Notes: generated by a model from the letters alone, not told the origin. DNA of 64,000 nucleotides from Novosphingobium sp. SG751A (GCF_013149295.1 NZ_JABGCB010000015.1:78825-142824), one strand, 5' to 3'. Positions 40,954 through 50,595 are shown, counted from the first letter of the stretch. Translations and numbers: made by a program.

Positions 40954-42009
40954 TCAGGCGGGCGCCGCTCCCGGCGCCGGCTCGTACCGGCGCGCAAGAT
41001 CCCAGATGAAGCCGACGAGCTCTCGGGCGACAGCTGTGACCGCGACGTTGCTCTTCTTCCCGCGGCCGACCAGCATTCGATACCGGCCGTTGAGGCGAAG
41101 CTGGGCTTTCCATGCTATGTCTTTGGCTTCTTGCGGCACGTCTGTCTTTTGCTTTTCCATGAACTGGCCGACCTTTGGCGTCGTTCGGTAGCACCGAGCG
41201 GCTTCGAACAGCAGCGCCCGCATATCCGTGTTGCCTGCCTTTGTGATTCCGCGGGGCCGAATGGAGCCACCGCTAGAGTGCTCGCCGGGAACCAACCCCA
41301 GATACGCCATGAGTTTGCGCGGGCTGGCAAAGCGGGAGAACTCACCGACCTCCGCCACGATAGTCGCCGCGATAACCATCCCGACCACCTTTAGTCCCTA
41401 CAATGCAGTGACCACAGGTCCCAGAGACCAGTCAGGTATGATGGCCGCGATTTGATCTTCCAGTTCTTTTTTGCGTGAGTCAGCCTGGGCAAGGCGATTC
41501 AGATAGCTCTGGAATGCGATTTGCTGGCCCCTGTGCTCAAAACGCCGATCTGCAAGCCAAGATCTGTGGCGACAGGACCACGGCTTCCCTTTGTAACGCA
41601 GGCCATGTTTGAGTAAAAACATCTGAATCTGGGCACGGGCCTTCCGGGCATCATGAGATGCTAAATGCCGAGCTCTAACCAGGTCGCGCATGGCCTCATG
41701 AGTGGGGTCGGGCACCCAAACGTACGTCAGTTCGCCAGCCCGAAGAAGACGGGCAAGCATCATCGCGTCACCCGTATCGTTCTTTTGGCGATTGCCCGGA
41801 CGAACGGGAGTATGGCTGGGAGCAACAATCCGACAGTCGAAACCCAGATCCGCAAGTTGGCGATATACGCCGTACCCGCATGGGCCAGCCTCGTACACAA
41901 ATTCCATCCGATTATGGCGACCCGTCAGCTTCCGAGCCAATTTGGCAATCGCGTCGGGTTCATTGGGGATAACGCCGATAAGGCGAACCTCCCCGTCTCG
42001 CCCAGCCAT
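40954..42009 (-). pseudogene. IS110 family transposase with one nonsense codon
   Basis: The minus strand encodes MAGRDGEVRLIGVIPNEPDA, the DEDD domain with FVYEAGPCGYGVYRQLADLG and NDTGDAMMLARLL, and the Transposase_20 half with FASPRKLMAYLGLVPGEHSS and GITKAGNTDMRALLFEAARC. A single in-frame TAG at 41398-41400 interrupts VVTAL*GLKVVGMVIAA, where CAG is expected; both halves are in the same frame. The N-terminus before MAGRDG is missing where IS3 debris starts. Apart from this the coding sequence is nearly complete, so the loss is recent compared with the other elements nearby. Confidence 0.85.
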
Positions 42010-42035
42010 CGCATCACTTCAGAAGTCCGTCGCCC

Positions 42036-42541
42036 CTGCCTGTGAGCATCACGGGTTAAGCGAGCGCCGGGTGTGCCAACTGGGCGGTGTGATCCGCAGA
42101 GTGGTTCGGTATCGCTCCACGAGACCGGACGATGGGCCCTTGAGACAGCGGTTGCGCGAACTGGCGGCTGAACGTCGCCGGTTCGGTTGTCGCCGTCTGG
42201 GCTATCTGCTGGCGCGAAGGGGCATGACGCCCAATCACAAGAAACTGCTGCGCATCTACCGCGAGGGAGGATTGCGCGTGCGACGTCTTGGCGGCCGCAA
42301 GCTGGCGCTGGGTACGTGCAGGTCGATGGTGCTGCCAGATGGGGCGAGCCAGCGGTGATCGTTCGACTTCGTCTCTGACAGCCTGATCTGCGGTCTGCGC
42401 TTCCGCATCCTGTGCGGGGGTAATGGACGCCCGCCGATGTCTACTTCGGCCGCGATCAGCAGGTCCACGCCCAACGCGCCGCCAGCAAGAAGCAGACCAT
42501 CGAACATCGGCGCTTGCAGCACCGCAAACTCGCCGCCTGAA
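42036..42541 (+). pseudogene. IS3 family transposase OrfB remnants
   Basis: The plus strand reads CEHHGLSERRVCQLGGVIRR, LRQRLRELAAERRRFGCRRL and GYLLARRGMTPNHKKLLRIY, the N-terminal part of IS3 OrfB. A TGA at 42356-42358 replaces an expected tryptophan before SFDFVSDSLICGLRFRIL. The integrase core is then deleted, and the remaining end TPADVYFGRDQQVHAQRAAS runs into KKQTIEHRRLQHRKLAA with a normal stop in another frame. The two pieces may come from two different IS3 elements. Confidence 0.8.
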
Positions 42542-43276
42542 AGACAGCCCCAGACGAGGCCTGCTCTCCGTTACAGTGCTGCCCATTTTGCGCCAAATGT
42601 TTCGACGACAGACATAAAAATAGTTTGCTATAAAACAAAAATGCCGTATTGATGGGCTAAGGCTATAATAGCGCCGGCGATAAGGAGTTTGGGGAAATGA
42701 GGCTTGCAGGGATGGTGGCAAATCTCGATGAATCTGTCTGCGATGGGTATGAATGAGCCATGGCTTGTGTTGGTTCGGCTCAACGCAATGTAACGGATGT
42801 CGAAGGCGCTTCTACATTGCGGGGCCCGATGACGATCGCTCCACGTGGTGCTGCCAACAACACAGTCAAACTCATGCCAGTCAAATCGATAGCGGCCGTT
42901 GGTTTTCAAGGTGCATTGCATATGGTGACGGCACTTGGTTTGCTGCAATGGCTCTGCCTCAAATGCATGCGCTCACTTAAGAAAATTGGCGCGAAGGCGA
43001 GCCTGAGGGGGCTTTGCGGAGAGAGGTGCGGCCTGGAAATAATCCCCAACCTCAAGCATCTTGAAGTCCACTCCCCGATCCCGACGCAGCATATTGGCGC
43101 GACGTGTGAGGCCAAATCCGCGATCAAGGGCACCTCATTCAGCAGCCAATATACCAAGATATCGCAGTCCAACTGCACGCACAAAACATTTATCCTTGAG
43201 ATCAACGTGGTCCGTCAAGACATGCCATGCCAGTGGGCCAGTGGCTTGTGACAGTTCTGACCCGAAAGGCATCGGC
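42542..43276. other. 735-base gap without a convincing gene
   Basis: The base composition is more AT-rich than the flanks. A stop-free 163-codon frame on the plus strand (from 42760) has unlikely composition and no known motif. A minus-strand stretch of about 50 codons ending at 42973 reads like a real protein end (GLTRRANMLRRDRGVDFKML, EVGDYFQAAPLS) but has no start; it may be the tail of a lost gene. The panE promoter probably lies here. Confidence 0.5.
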
Positions 43277-44188
43277 ATGAAGATCGTGGTTGTGGGTGCA
43301 GGGGCGATGGGCACCCTGTTTGGAGGGCGTCTTGCACGGGCCGGGCATCAGGTGGTGTTTGTGGACACCGATCCGGCCCGCGTTGCCGCCATTGCCGTCG
43401 ATGGGGTGTGGGAAAACGACAGCCCCGCCCTCTGCGAGGCAGCCTTGCCCGGCGTGGTGCAGGGCGAGGCCGACCTGCTGATCCTGTTCACCAAGGCCCA
43501 ACATACCGCCGCCGCCATGGCGCAGAATGCGGGAGCTTTGCGGCCCGATGGCATGGTGCTGACGCTGCAAAATGGCCTTGGTAATGATGTGGCAATCGCT
43601 GGCGTGGTGGGGGACGAGCGGGTGCTGGTGGGGATCACCAATTGGCCCGCCGATTTGCTGGGCCATGGCCGCATCCACGTTGTGGGCCGTGGTATGGTCA
43701 AATTCTGGAGCCTGACGGGCGAGGATAACCCTTTTATTCACAAGCTTGCCGCCGCTTTGGACGAGGCGGGCCTCGGAGCGAGCGCTGAACCTTCGGTCAA
43801 GGTTGCCATCTGGGAGAAGGTGATCTTCAATGCCGCCCTCAACGGCATCTGTGCCCTCACGCGGATGACGGTGGGGCAAGTTGGCGACTTCCTCCCCGCC
43901 CGCAGTCTTGCATTTCGGGTGGTGGAGGAAGGGATCGCCACCGCGCTAGCCAATGGTGTGGCTGTCGATGGTGACAGGGTGCGCCAATCCGTTGAATTCG
44001 CCATGGCTAACCACCGCGCTCACAAGCCCTCAATGCTTCAGGATGTCGAGGCAGGCCGTCCTACCGAAGTTGATGCCATTCAAGGCGGCTTGCTGGCTGC
44101 GGCCGATCGCCATGGCGTGGCATCGCCTGCCCTTGCCCATTGCACCGCGCTGTTGCGCAGCCTCGACCACGTCGTCCGGAGTTCTTGA
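43277..44188 (+). CDS. Ketopantoate reductase-like enzyme (PanE/ApbA family)
   Basis: This 303-residue enzyme has the N-terminal NADP-binding Rossmann motif GAGAMGTLFGGRLARAGH (residues 7-24), LILFTKAQHT, the central LTLQNGLGND and a C-terminal helical domain with VAIWEKVIFNAALNGICAL and HKPSMLQDVEAGRPTEVDAI, including the catalytic lysine and glutamate blocks of PanE. The family reduces 2-ketopantoate or other 2-keto acids. Here it leads a catabolic operon (TPP enzyme, MFS transporter), so it more likely reduces a keto acid from a degradation pathway than serves pantothenate synthesis. AAAGG lies eight bases before the ATG. It overlaps the next gene by one base. Confidence 0.87.
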   Translation: MKIVVVGAGAMGTLFGGRLARAGHQVVFVDTDPARVAAIAVDGVWENDSPALCEAALPGVVQGEADLLILFTKAQHTAAAMAQNAGALRPDGMVLTLQNGLGNDVAIAGVVGDERVLVGITNWPADLLGHGRIHVVGRGMVKFWSLTGEDNPFIHKLAAALDEAGLGASAEPSVKVAIWEKVIFNAALNGICALTRMTVGQVGDFLPARSLAFRVVEEGIATALANGVAVDGDRVRQSVEFAMANHRAHKPSMLQDVEAGRPTEVDAIQGGLLAAADRHGVASPALAHCTALLRSLDHVVRSS

Positions 44189-45695
44189 TGTATAACACCG
44201 CCACCGCCTTTCTCGAAGCCCTTGTCGAGCAAGCCATCACCCACGCTTTCGTCAATCTGGGCAGCGACCATCCCGGACTGGTCGAGGCAATCGCAGAAGC
44301 GCGAGCCAACGGGCGCCCGGTGCCCACCATGATCACCTGCCCCAACGAGATGGTGGCGCTGACCATCGCCCATGGCCACACCCAGATCAGAGGCCAGCCG
44401 CAGGCGGTGATCATCCACGTTGAATGCGGCACACAGGCGCTGGCGTGCGCGGTGCACAATGCCGCCATGGCGCGCTTCCCGTGCTGATCTTCGCAGGCTC
44501 CTCGCCTTTTACGCAGCAAGGCGAGATGTTGGGCAGCCGCAATGAATTCATCCAGCGGATTCAGTACGTGCATGACCAGCGAGGACTGGTGCGCGGCTAT
44601 ATGCGCTATGACAATGAAATCCGCACCGGCGCCAACGTGAAGCAAGTGGTGCACCGCGCCATACAATTCGCCAAGTCGGACCCCAAGGGCCCGGTCTATC
44701 TGATGGCCCCGCGCGAAGTGCTCGAAGCGCCTTGCGAGCCGGTGACGCCGCCCGCGCTTGCAGCGCAGGATGCACGTTTTCTGGCCGAACGACTGGCTGC
44801 GGCCAAGCGACCGCTGATCGTCACCTCCTATTTGGGGCGCAACACGGCGGCGGTCGCGGCCCTGGAAGTGCTTTGTACGCAAGCGGGCGTGGGCGTGGTG
44901 GAATCGGTGCCCAGCTACGTCGACCTGCCGCATGACAGCCCGTTTTATCTTGGCAATTACTGGAACAATCCTGAGCAAAACGCAGACCTTGCCGCCGCCG
45001 ATCTGGTGCTGGTGGTGGACAGCGATGTGCCGTGGATACCGATCAAGAGCAAGCCGTCAGACAGCGCAGAGATCTATGACATCGCCATCGACCCGCTGAA
45101 GGAGCAGATGCCATTGTGGTATATCGAGCCGCATCGCAGTTTTCGTGCCGATGCCGCTCAGGCCTTGCAGGCGATTGGTGAGGCGCTGGCCGCGCTGGCG
45201 CCCGATGCCGATGCGCTGGCGGAAAAGACTGGTCACTACGCCGCACGCGGCGCCGCACGCCGCGCCCGCGTGGCGCAGGAAGAAACGCAGGGCGCGGGTT
45301 TGACCACTGCCTGCCCGATTGCGGCTTTGCGCGGCCAGTTTGATGATCAGACCATCGTGATGGACGAGGGGATCACCAACTATCGGCCGGTGTTCGACCA
45401 TCTGGCCCCCGCCCACGCCGGCAGCATGTTTGCCAGCGGCGGCGGTTCGCTGGGCTGGAACGCGCCGCGCCATTCCGCTTTGGCCGTTCATCCCGACGGC
45501 TATGCCAGCAAGGCCAATGACCTTGACCTCAGCTTTTCGCCAGCGCCCGATTATGGCGCGATCGCGGCGGCGTCAGGCGGCGCGGCGACCTTTGTGGTTG
45601 ACCACGACAGCGATCTTGATGCGGTGTTGAGCCAAGCTTTCGCCGTGTTGACGAATGAGCATCGAACCGTGGTTGTTGAGGCGAGGTTGGGTTAA
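44188..45695 (+). pseudogene. Thiamine-diphosphate enzyme, frameshifted and lacking its cofactor site
   Basis: The first frame starts MYNTATAFLEALVEQAITHA and reads like acetolactate-synthase-like enzymes up to AVHNAAMARFPC, then stops at 44484-44486. The remainder continues in another frame from PVLIFAGSSPFTQQGEMLGS to the end, so one indel lies near 44475. A second lesion is an in-frame deletion near 45460. SGGGSLGWNAPRHSALAVHP joins sequences that in relatives are separated by about 50 residues, including the GDG...NN thiamine-diphosphate and magnesium motif. Even without the frameshift the enzyme could not bind its cofactor. The flanking panE and MFS genes are intact and overlap it by one base each. 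Confidence 0.8.
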
Positions 45696-47023
45696 TGGCG
45701 TTTGCAGAGGAACCATCGGCTGTTGCCACTTTGATCGATGAGCGCTCTTGGGGCCTGCGGCAAAAGCTGCTGCTGGCGCTGGTGTCGCTGGCCATCCTGC
45801 TGGATGGGTTTGATAACCAATCGCTTGGCTTTGCCTTGCCTGTGCTGATGAAGGACTGGGGGGTCGCCAAGGCGGCGCTGGGCGGGGCGCTGGCGGCCGC
45901 GCAGTTCGGTATGCTGATCGGTGCGATCAGCGGCGGCATGGTGGGCGACAGGTTCGGCCGCAAGCTGGCTCTGGTCGCCAGCGTCGTGCTGTTTGGTGTC
46001 GGCACCTTGCTGATCGGGTTTGTCCATACGCCGATGCAACTGGCAGGCTTGCGCTTTGCTGCGGGTCTTGGGCTGGGGGCGGCTTTCCCCAATGTGGCGG
46101 CCTTGGCGGCGGAATTCACGCCTACGCGCTATCGCAGCCTTGCGGTCATTCTCTCGATCGTCTGCGTGCCGTTGGGCGGCGTGGTGGGCGGCATGGCGGC
46201 CGCGGCGGTATTGCCCGTGATGGGCTGGCAGGCCTTGTTTGTGCTGGCGGGGGGCTGCACGCTGGCGCTGGCGGTAGTCTTGGCGCTGATCTTGCCGGAA
46301 TCGCTGACCTTTTTGATCGCGCGCGGAGCAGATTCGGTTCAGATCGCGCGCAGCCTGCGCCGTATGGGGCTGGATGATGGAGCCAGCTTGCTCCCGCCTT
46401 CCACCGGTACGGGAGAGGAGCGCTCAATGCCGCTCTCCACCGTCTTGGCGCCCGGATGGCGGGCAGACAGCCTTCTGCTGTGGACCGCTTTCTTCTTCTC
46501 ACTGATCTCGGTTTATGCGGCGTTCAACTGGCTGCCCACACTGCTGGCCGAAAACGGGCTCGACGTGGCTCAGGCCGCGCAGGGGTTGGCGGCCTTCAAT
46601 ATGGGCGGCGTTATCACGGCGCTGGTTTGTGGCGCCCTGATGGGACGCTATGGCTCGCTTCGAGTGATGGGGGGGATGGCGCTGTTGGCGGTGGGCGTGG
46701 CGGCCTTGCTGGCGATGCTGGCGCATACAGCGCTGCCGCCGGCGGGCCTTTTTGCCCTGATTGCGTTGGAAGGCGGCTGTGTGAATGGGGTGCAAACCAG
46801 CCTCTATGCACTGGCGGCAAACGTCTATCCTGCCGCCTTGCGCGCGCGCGGCGTGGGGCTGGCCACCGGCATCGGGCGGCTGGGCGCCATGGCCAGCGCG
46901 CTGCTGGGCGCGATGGTGATAGGCCGGTTGGGCCTGCCCGGTTTTCATGGAGCGATTGGCGTTGGGATGGCGGTGGTGGTGCTCTGCCTGAGCCTGTTGA
47001 CAAGGCATGTGCCCCGCCGCTGA
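45695..47023 (+). CDS. MFS transporter of the aromatic acid/proton symporter type
   Basis: This 442-residue inner-membrane protein has 12 predicted helices. The first helix and loop carry AILLDGFDNQSLGFALPVLM, which is the AAHS-family DGxD block, and GGMVGDRFGRKLAL is the MFS signature. FAAGLGLGAAFPNVAALAAE, ILPESLTFLIARG and the second-half loop MGRYGSLRVMGG fit PcaK/BenK-like transporters of protocatechuate, benzoate or similar acids. The start overlaps the stop of the TPP pseudogene by one base (TAATG). Together with the divergent dioxygenase this points to uptake of an aromatic acid. Confidence 0.87.
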   Translation: MAFAEEPSAVATLIDERSWGLRQKLLLALVSLAILLDGFDNQSLGFALPVLMKDWGVAKAALGGALAAAQFGMLIGAISGGMVGDRFGRKLALVASVVLFGVGTLLIGFVHTPMQLAGLRFAAGLGLGAAFPNVAALAAEFTPTRYRSLAVILSIVCVPLGGVVGGMAAAAVLPVMGWQALFVLAGGCTLALAVVLALILPESLTFLIARGADSVQIARSLRRMGLDDGASLLPPSTGTGEERSMPLSTVLAPGWRADSLLLWTAFFFSLISVYAAFNWLPTLLAENGLDVAQAAQGLAAFNMGGVITALVCGALMGRYGSLRVMGGMALLAVGVAALLAMLAHTALPPAGLFALIALEGGCVNGVQTSLYALAANVYPAALRARGVGLATGIGRLGAMASALLGAMVIGRLGLPGFHGAIGVGMAVVVLCLSLLTRHVPRR

Positions 47024-47046
47024 TTGTTCGCCCTTTGCTTTCAACT

Positions 47047-47062
47047 GGTTGCCTGAGCAACC
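47047..47062 (+). other. Hairpin after the MFS gene
   Basis: GGTTGC (47047-47052) and GCAACC (47057-47062) form a six-base stem with a four-base loop 24 bases after the MFS stop. It may be a weak terminator or a MarR operator; no U-run follows. Confidence 0.35.
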
Positions 47063-47161
47063 GATCCGGGCTTTTCGCTGATCTGGAACCCTTGATGCCC
47101 CTATGCCGCCGTTATCAGGTTGATCACATGCTTGGCGCTGGCCGGGGGCAAGGGGCGGTCC

Positions 47162-47640
47162 ATGGCCGCTAAGAAGCGGCGTAGCGGCGCGTCCGCTTCG
47201 GTCGAAGCGCCCAACTGGACGCGCGGGTTCAATGACGTCATCGCCTATCATTTGCGCCGGGCACAGGAAAGCCTCGTTTGCCGCCTATTCGCGCAGCTTG
47301 GGCGAAATTCATATCTGGCCGGGCTGGTATGCGCTGTTGCGCATCATCCATGACAACCCCGGCATCAACCAGACCGAACTGAGCGCGGCCAGCGGGCGCG
47401 ACAAATCGACGCTGACGGCATCCTTGCGCGAATTGGGCAAGGCCGATCTGGTGCTGCGCGAACGCGACGAAATGAACAGGCGCAACTTCCGTCTGGCACT
47501 GACCGCTTGCGGGCGAGGCGCTGCTGGCCGAGCTGGGTGCCAAGGCCAATGCGCACAACGCCAGGATCGATGACATCGTGGGGCCGGAGTATCGGGATAT
47601 AGTTCTGGCAATTCTGAAGGAACTGTCCGCGAAATTATGA
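47162..47640 (+). pseudogene. MarR family regulator, two frameshifts
   Basis: The three plus-strand frames together give a whole MarR protein. MAAKKRRSG, then NWTRGFNDVIAYHLRRAQES in the first; SFAAYSRSLGEIHIWPGWYA, LLRIIHDNPGINQTELSAAS, GRDKSTLTASLRELGKADLV and LRERDEMNRRNFRLALTA in the second; GEALLAELGAKANAHNARID, DIVGPEYRDIVLAILKEL in the third. The frame changes fall near 47275 and near 47510. The helix-turn-helix and wing are intact but cannot be joined to the dimerisation helices. This regulator probably controlled the operon upstream; its loss would leave the transporter unregulated. Confidence 0.83.
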
Positions 47641-47680
47641 ACGGCGGCCCCCCGCGCTTTGGTCGACTTTGGCAGATGGA

Positions 47681-48181
47681 TCAAACCGAATAGATGTCCG
47701 ATGATGTCGCGATGACATCGTTCAACAGGATGATCTTCTTTCGGGCGATGCGGATGTTGCCATTCTCAAAGCTCAACCGATGCTCATACCGGCCAAACAC
47801 GTAATCGGTGCGGTTCATCCGCGTGTCATGACGGTGGCACACGAAGGCTGAACAGACATCGGCAATCTGTCCCTCGCTGCGGGCTATGCGCACATTGCTG
47901 ATCAGGTGCAGAACCCGTGCAGGTGGCCAAGAGGCGGTGGAATGGCCTGAGGTCAGGCGCATCACCCGGTCTTCCAGATTACGCCGTCCCCTGTAGTAGA
48001 TCAGGGAGAGTTCACGGTCCGGGTCTTGCGTGGTCGAGACTTCGTCGCGCCAGGCGGGCATCCAGAATTCGGCATCCGGCAGATAGAGATCGAGCCAAGC
48101 GTCAAACTGCCACGTATCGAGCAGATGGGCCTCGCGGTGGAGCAGGTCTTGTGCCGCGTCGAGCGTGATGGTCGTGGTCAT
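47681..48181 (-). CDS. Aromatic-ring-hydroxylating dioxygenase, beta subunit
   Basis: This 166-residue protein matches the small subunit of Rieske non-haem iron dioxygenases (SnoaL-like fold). LLHREAHLLDTWQFDAWLDL, YLPDAEFWMPAW, LSLIYYRGRRNLEDRVMRL, SNVRIARSEG and VFGRYEHRLSFENGNIRIAR, followed by KKIILLNDVI, are typical. Its role is structural in the alpha3beta3 assembly. The start overlaps the end of the alpha-subunit gene by four bases, so the subunits are co-translated. Similarity is closest in general pattern to anthranilate, benzoate or salicylate dioxygenases. It looks intact. Confidence 0.9.
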   Translation of the reverse strand: MTTTITLDAAQDLLHREAHLLDTWQFDAWLDLYLPDAEFWMPAWRDEVSTTQDPDRELSLIYYRGRRNLEDRVMRLTSGHSTASWPPARVLHLISNVRIARSEGQIADVCSAFVCHRHDTRMNRTDYVFGRYEHRLSFENGNIRIARKKIILLNDVIATSSDIYSV

Positions 48182-49515
48182 GCCTGCAACTCCTGCGCGA
48201 TGCGGTTTGCCCATGCGCGGTAATAGCTGTGATAAAGCGTCTCGTCACAAAGTTGGGGATCGGCCAGCACGCTGCGCTCTGGCCCTAGGCCGATGAGATC
48301 GCCAAACCGATTGCCCCCCGCGATGCTGGCGGTCATGCCGCGCGCATAGCCTTGGAGCCATCTCGACATGCCTCCACCGTAGCCCATTTGACAGTTTTCG
48401 TAGGACACAGTGTCATCTGGCGTTGCCATGCCTGTCGGGTTGAAGAAATCTTCATATTGCCGGATGCGCTGGCGGCGAGCGGCGGCGCTTTCACCCTTGG
48501 GGGCCAGACACCATGTTCTCATTTCGGTCAGGTTGGGGGCCAGGGGGCGGATTATGCGCAATTGGCTCGATGCGTTTTCCGCGATTTGCAGATTGGGAAA
48601 GATGGTGAGGTTGCGCATGTTGAACATCCAGTCGCGCTTTGCCTCGCCATGGCGCTCGGCCAGCGGACCGGCCTGTTCAAACAGCGGCGAGGCTGGCGTC
48701 ACCCCGAATACGCCCCAATTCAACACGTGCCCGTTGGCGAAGCTGAAGCTGCCCCCGCCGATGCCGGTGGCATCATCCTTCCAATAATCGCTGTTTTCCC
48801 AGACCGAGGCGACCACGTCTTGGCTGAAGGTCTGCTGGCGCCGCTCCAGCACGCGGATATAGGATGGGTGGGTGGAGGTGAAATGATAGGCATCGGAACA
48901 GTTTTCCAGCTGCAGTTTCCAGTTGGCGGCATAGGTGAAGGTGACTTGTCCGGGCACCAGTTCCGTCCCCGCTTCACCCTGATCGGCCACCAGATCGAGC
49001 AATTGGACCGCCCCGCCCAGATATTCGGCCAGCGGGGGCACATCCGCAGTCAGGCTGCCAAACAGAAAGTCGCGGTATTGCCCAAAGTGCGGCAGGCGAG
49101 CCAGACCGTGGTCATCCTGATCGAAAGCGGCTGAATAGCAACCGGCCCGCTTGCTCTTGATGGCCTTGTTTCGGCCCGCACTATCAAAGCTCCAGCTGTG
49201 ATAGGGGCAAACATGTAGCGGCGCGTGACCTTGGCGAAGCTGGGCCAATCGCGCGCCCTTGTGCGGGCACGCATTGATGAAAGCGCCAAGTTCTCCTTGC
49301 CCATCGCGCTGGACCAACACCGGAAAGCGACCGATCTGGGTGGTGAAATAATCATGCGGCTGTTCGGCCTGTGACGAGAGGCCCAGAAAAACCCAACCGC
49401 CTTCGAAAATCGCCTTGATCTCGGCATCGAAGACAGATTGATCGGTGAAGATCGCCGGGTTTACGCGAAACACACCGTCGGCCGGGCGGTCATCGATATA
49501 GTCGGTGAGTGCCAT
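48178..49515 (-). CDS. Aromatic-ring-hydroxylating dioxygenase, alpha subunit
   Basis: This 445-residue catalytic subunit has the Rieske centre CPH at residues 83-85 and CPYH at 103-106, separated by 17 residues. The mononuclear iron site lies in ENCSDAYHFTSTHPSYI, with Asp208, His211 and His216. The enzyme adds both atoms of oxygen to an aromatic ring using electrons from a ferredoxin or reductase. Neither partner is encoded here, so it must borrow one from elsewhere. ENCSDAYH and the 445-residue length resemble benzoate/anthranilate/salicylate-type oxygenases. It is divergent from a LysR regulator, 127 bases away. Substrate remains unproven. Confidence 0.92.
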   Translation of the reverse strand: MALTDYIDDRPADGVFRVNPAIFTDQSVFDAEIKAIFEGGWVFLGLSSQAEQPHDYFTTQIGRFPVLVQRDGQGELGAFINACPHKGARLAQLRQGHAPLHVCPYHSWSFDSAGRNKAIKSKRAGCYSAAFDQDDHGLARLPHFGQYRDFLFGSLTADVPPLAEYLGGAVQLLDLVADQGEAGTELVPGQVTFTYAANWKLQLENCSDAYHFTSTHPSYIRVLERRQQTFSQDVVASVWENSDYWKDDATGIGGGSFSFANGHVLNWGVFGVTPASPLFEQAGPLAERHGEAKRDWMFNMRNLTIFPNLQIAENASSQLRIIRPLAPNLTEMRTWCLAPKGESAAARRQRIRQYEDFFNPTGMATPDDTVSYENCQMGYGGGMSRWLQGYARGMTASIAGGNRFGDLIGLGPERSVLADPQLCDETLYHSYYRAWANRIAQELQA

Positions 49516-49610
49516 GTTTCTCTCCCCAATGCACCATACTGCCCGGTTGATCGGGCGTCATTGGCATTTTGCTGGCCGCATGGATGGCATGACAGAGCAT
49601 CAGCGCAATT

Positions 49611-49642
49611 GCATATTTTACCAGAAGTCATACACCATATGC
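49611..49642. promoter_or_regulatory. Inverted repeat in the dioxygenase/LysR gap
   Basis: GCATAT (49611-49616) and ATATGC (49637-49642) are inverted with a 20-base spacer, immediately before the LysR start. The position fits an autoregulatory LysR site. Confidence 0.35.
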
Positions 49643-50560
49643 ATGACTTTCTCCGAACGCGAAATGCAGTGCTTTGTCGCGGTTGCCGAAACGGGCAGTC
49701 TTGGGCGGGCAGCGGCGCATGTCCACCTCGCGCAACCTTCGCTCAGCCGCCTTGTGCAGCGCATGGAAGCGCAATCGGGCCAACCTCTGTTCGACCGCAC
49801 AACTCGCGGCATGGTGCTCACCGATGCGGGCGACGTGCTATTTCGCCATGCGCGGCACATGCTGGCCGACATGGAAAACCTGCGTGATGAACTGGCGGCC
49901 TTGCGGGGGCTGCGTCGCGGCGTTGTGCGGGTGGGGGCGGTCGCGGCGGTGATGCGGGGGCTGGTGGTGCGCGCGTCTGCCCAGATGCTGGAGCTTTGTC
50001 CGGGCCTGCGGATTGAAGCGCGCGAGGATGTCAACAGCGTCCTCTTGCAGGCGTTGGAACAGCGAGAACTCGATATTGTGCTGACTGCCGGAGAAGTGGG
50101 CGACGAGGCGGTCCGCTGTGTCGGATGCTGTGATTACAGCGACAGCTTCGCGGTGTTCTGCGCGCAGAATCATCCGATTTCAGCCAAACCATCGCTGGAT
50201 GAACTCTTTGCCTGCCAATGGGTGATGCCCGGCCCCGCGTTCAGTCCGCGTGTACGTTTCGAGGTGCTTGCCCGCCCCTTGGGCTATGCGGTGTCGGTCG
50301 GCATGGAAACCAACTCGGTGGAGACCATGGCGACCATGTGTGCGGCCAGCCGCTTGCTGAGCTGGCTGCCCGTGCCGCTGATGAAGGCTCGTGTCGATGA
50401 GGGCGTGGTCAGGCGGCTTGAAGTGCCCGCGCTGGAATTGCGACGCCATTTCTGGGTATATTGTCGCAATCGTGGTCTGTTGAGCGAAGCGGCGCGAGAA
50501 TTTTTGCGCCACCTGCCTTTGTGCGGCGGCCCCGGCGCGGATTGCGTCAACCTGTTCTGA
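49643..50560 (+). CDS. LysR family regulator of the dioxygenase genes
   Basis: This 305-residue protein has an N-terminal winged helix (REMQCFVAVAETGSLGRAAA then HVHLAQPSLSRLVQRMEAQS) at about residues 5-65 and a LysR ligand domain with GVVRVGAVAAVMRGLVV, ALEQRELDIVLTAGEVGDEA and a C-terminal ELRRHFWVYCRNRGLLS. It is divergent from the dioxygenase alpha gene, the usual place for its activator. ATG 49643 was chosen to match the family start; its ribosome-binding site is weak. An aromatic acid inducer is likely but not shown. Confidence 0.88.
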   Translation: MTFSEREMQCFVAVAETGSLGRAAAHVHLAQPSLSRLVQRMEAQSGQPLFDRTTRGMVLTDAGDVLFRHARHMLADMENLRDELAALRGLRRGVVRVGAVAAVMRGLVVRASAQMLELCPGLRIEAREDVNSVLLQALEQRELDIVLTAGEVGDEAVRCVGCCDYSDSFAVFCAQNHPISAKPSLDELFACQWVMPGPAFSPRVRFEVLARPLGYAVSVGMETNSVETMATMCAASRLLSWLPVPLMKARVDEGVVRRLEVPALELRRHFWVYCRNRGLLSEAAREFLRHLPLCGGPGADCVNLF

Positions 50561-50595
50561 TCGTCGCGAGCCGAGAGCGGTCGCCAAAGTGCGGC

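Noticed and set aside
42760..43251. 163-codon plus-strand frame before panE
   Set aside because: Unusual composition, no ribosome site and no known motif; kept as non-coding.
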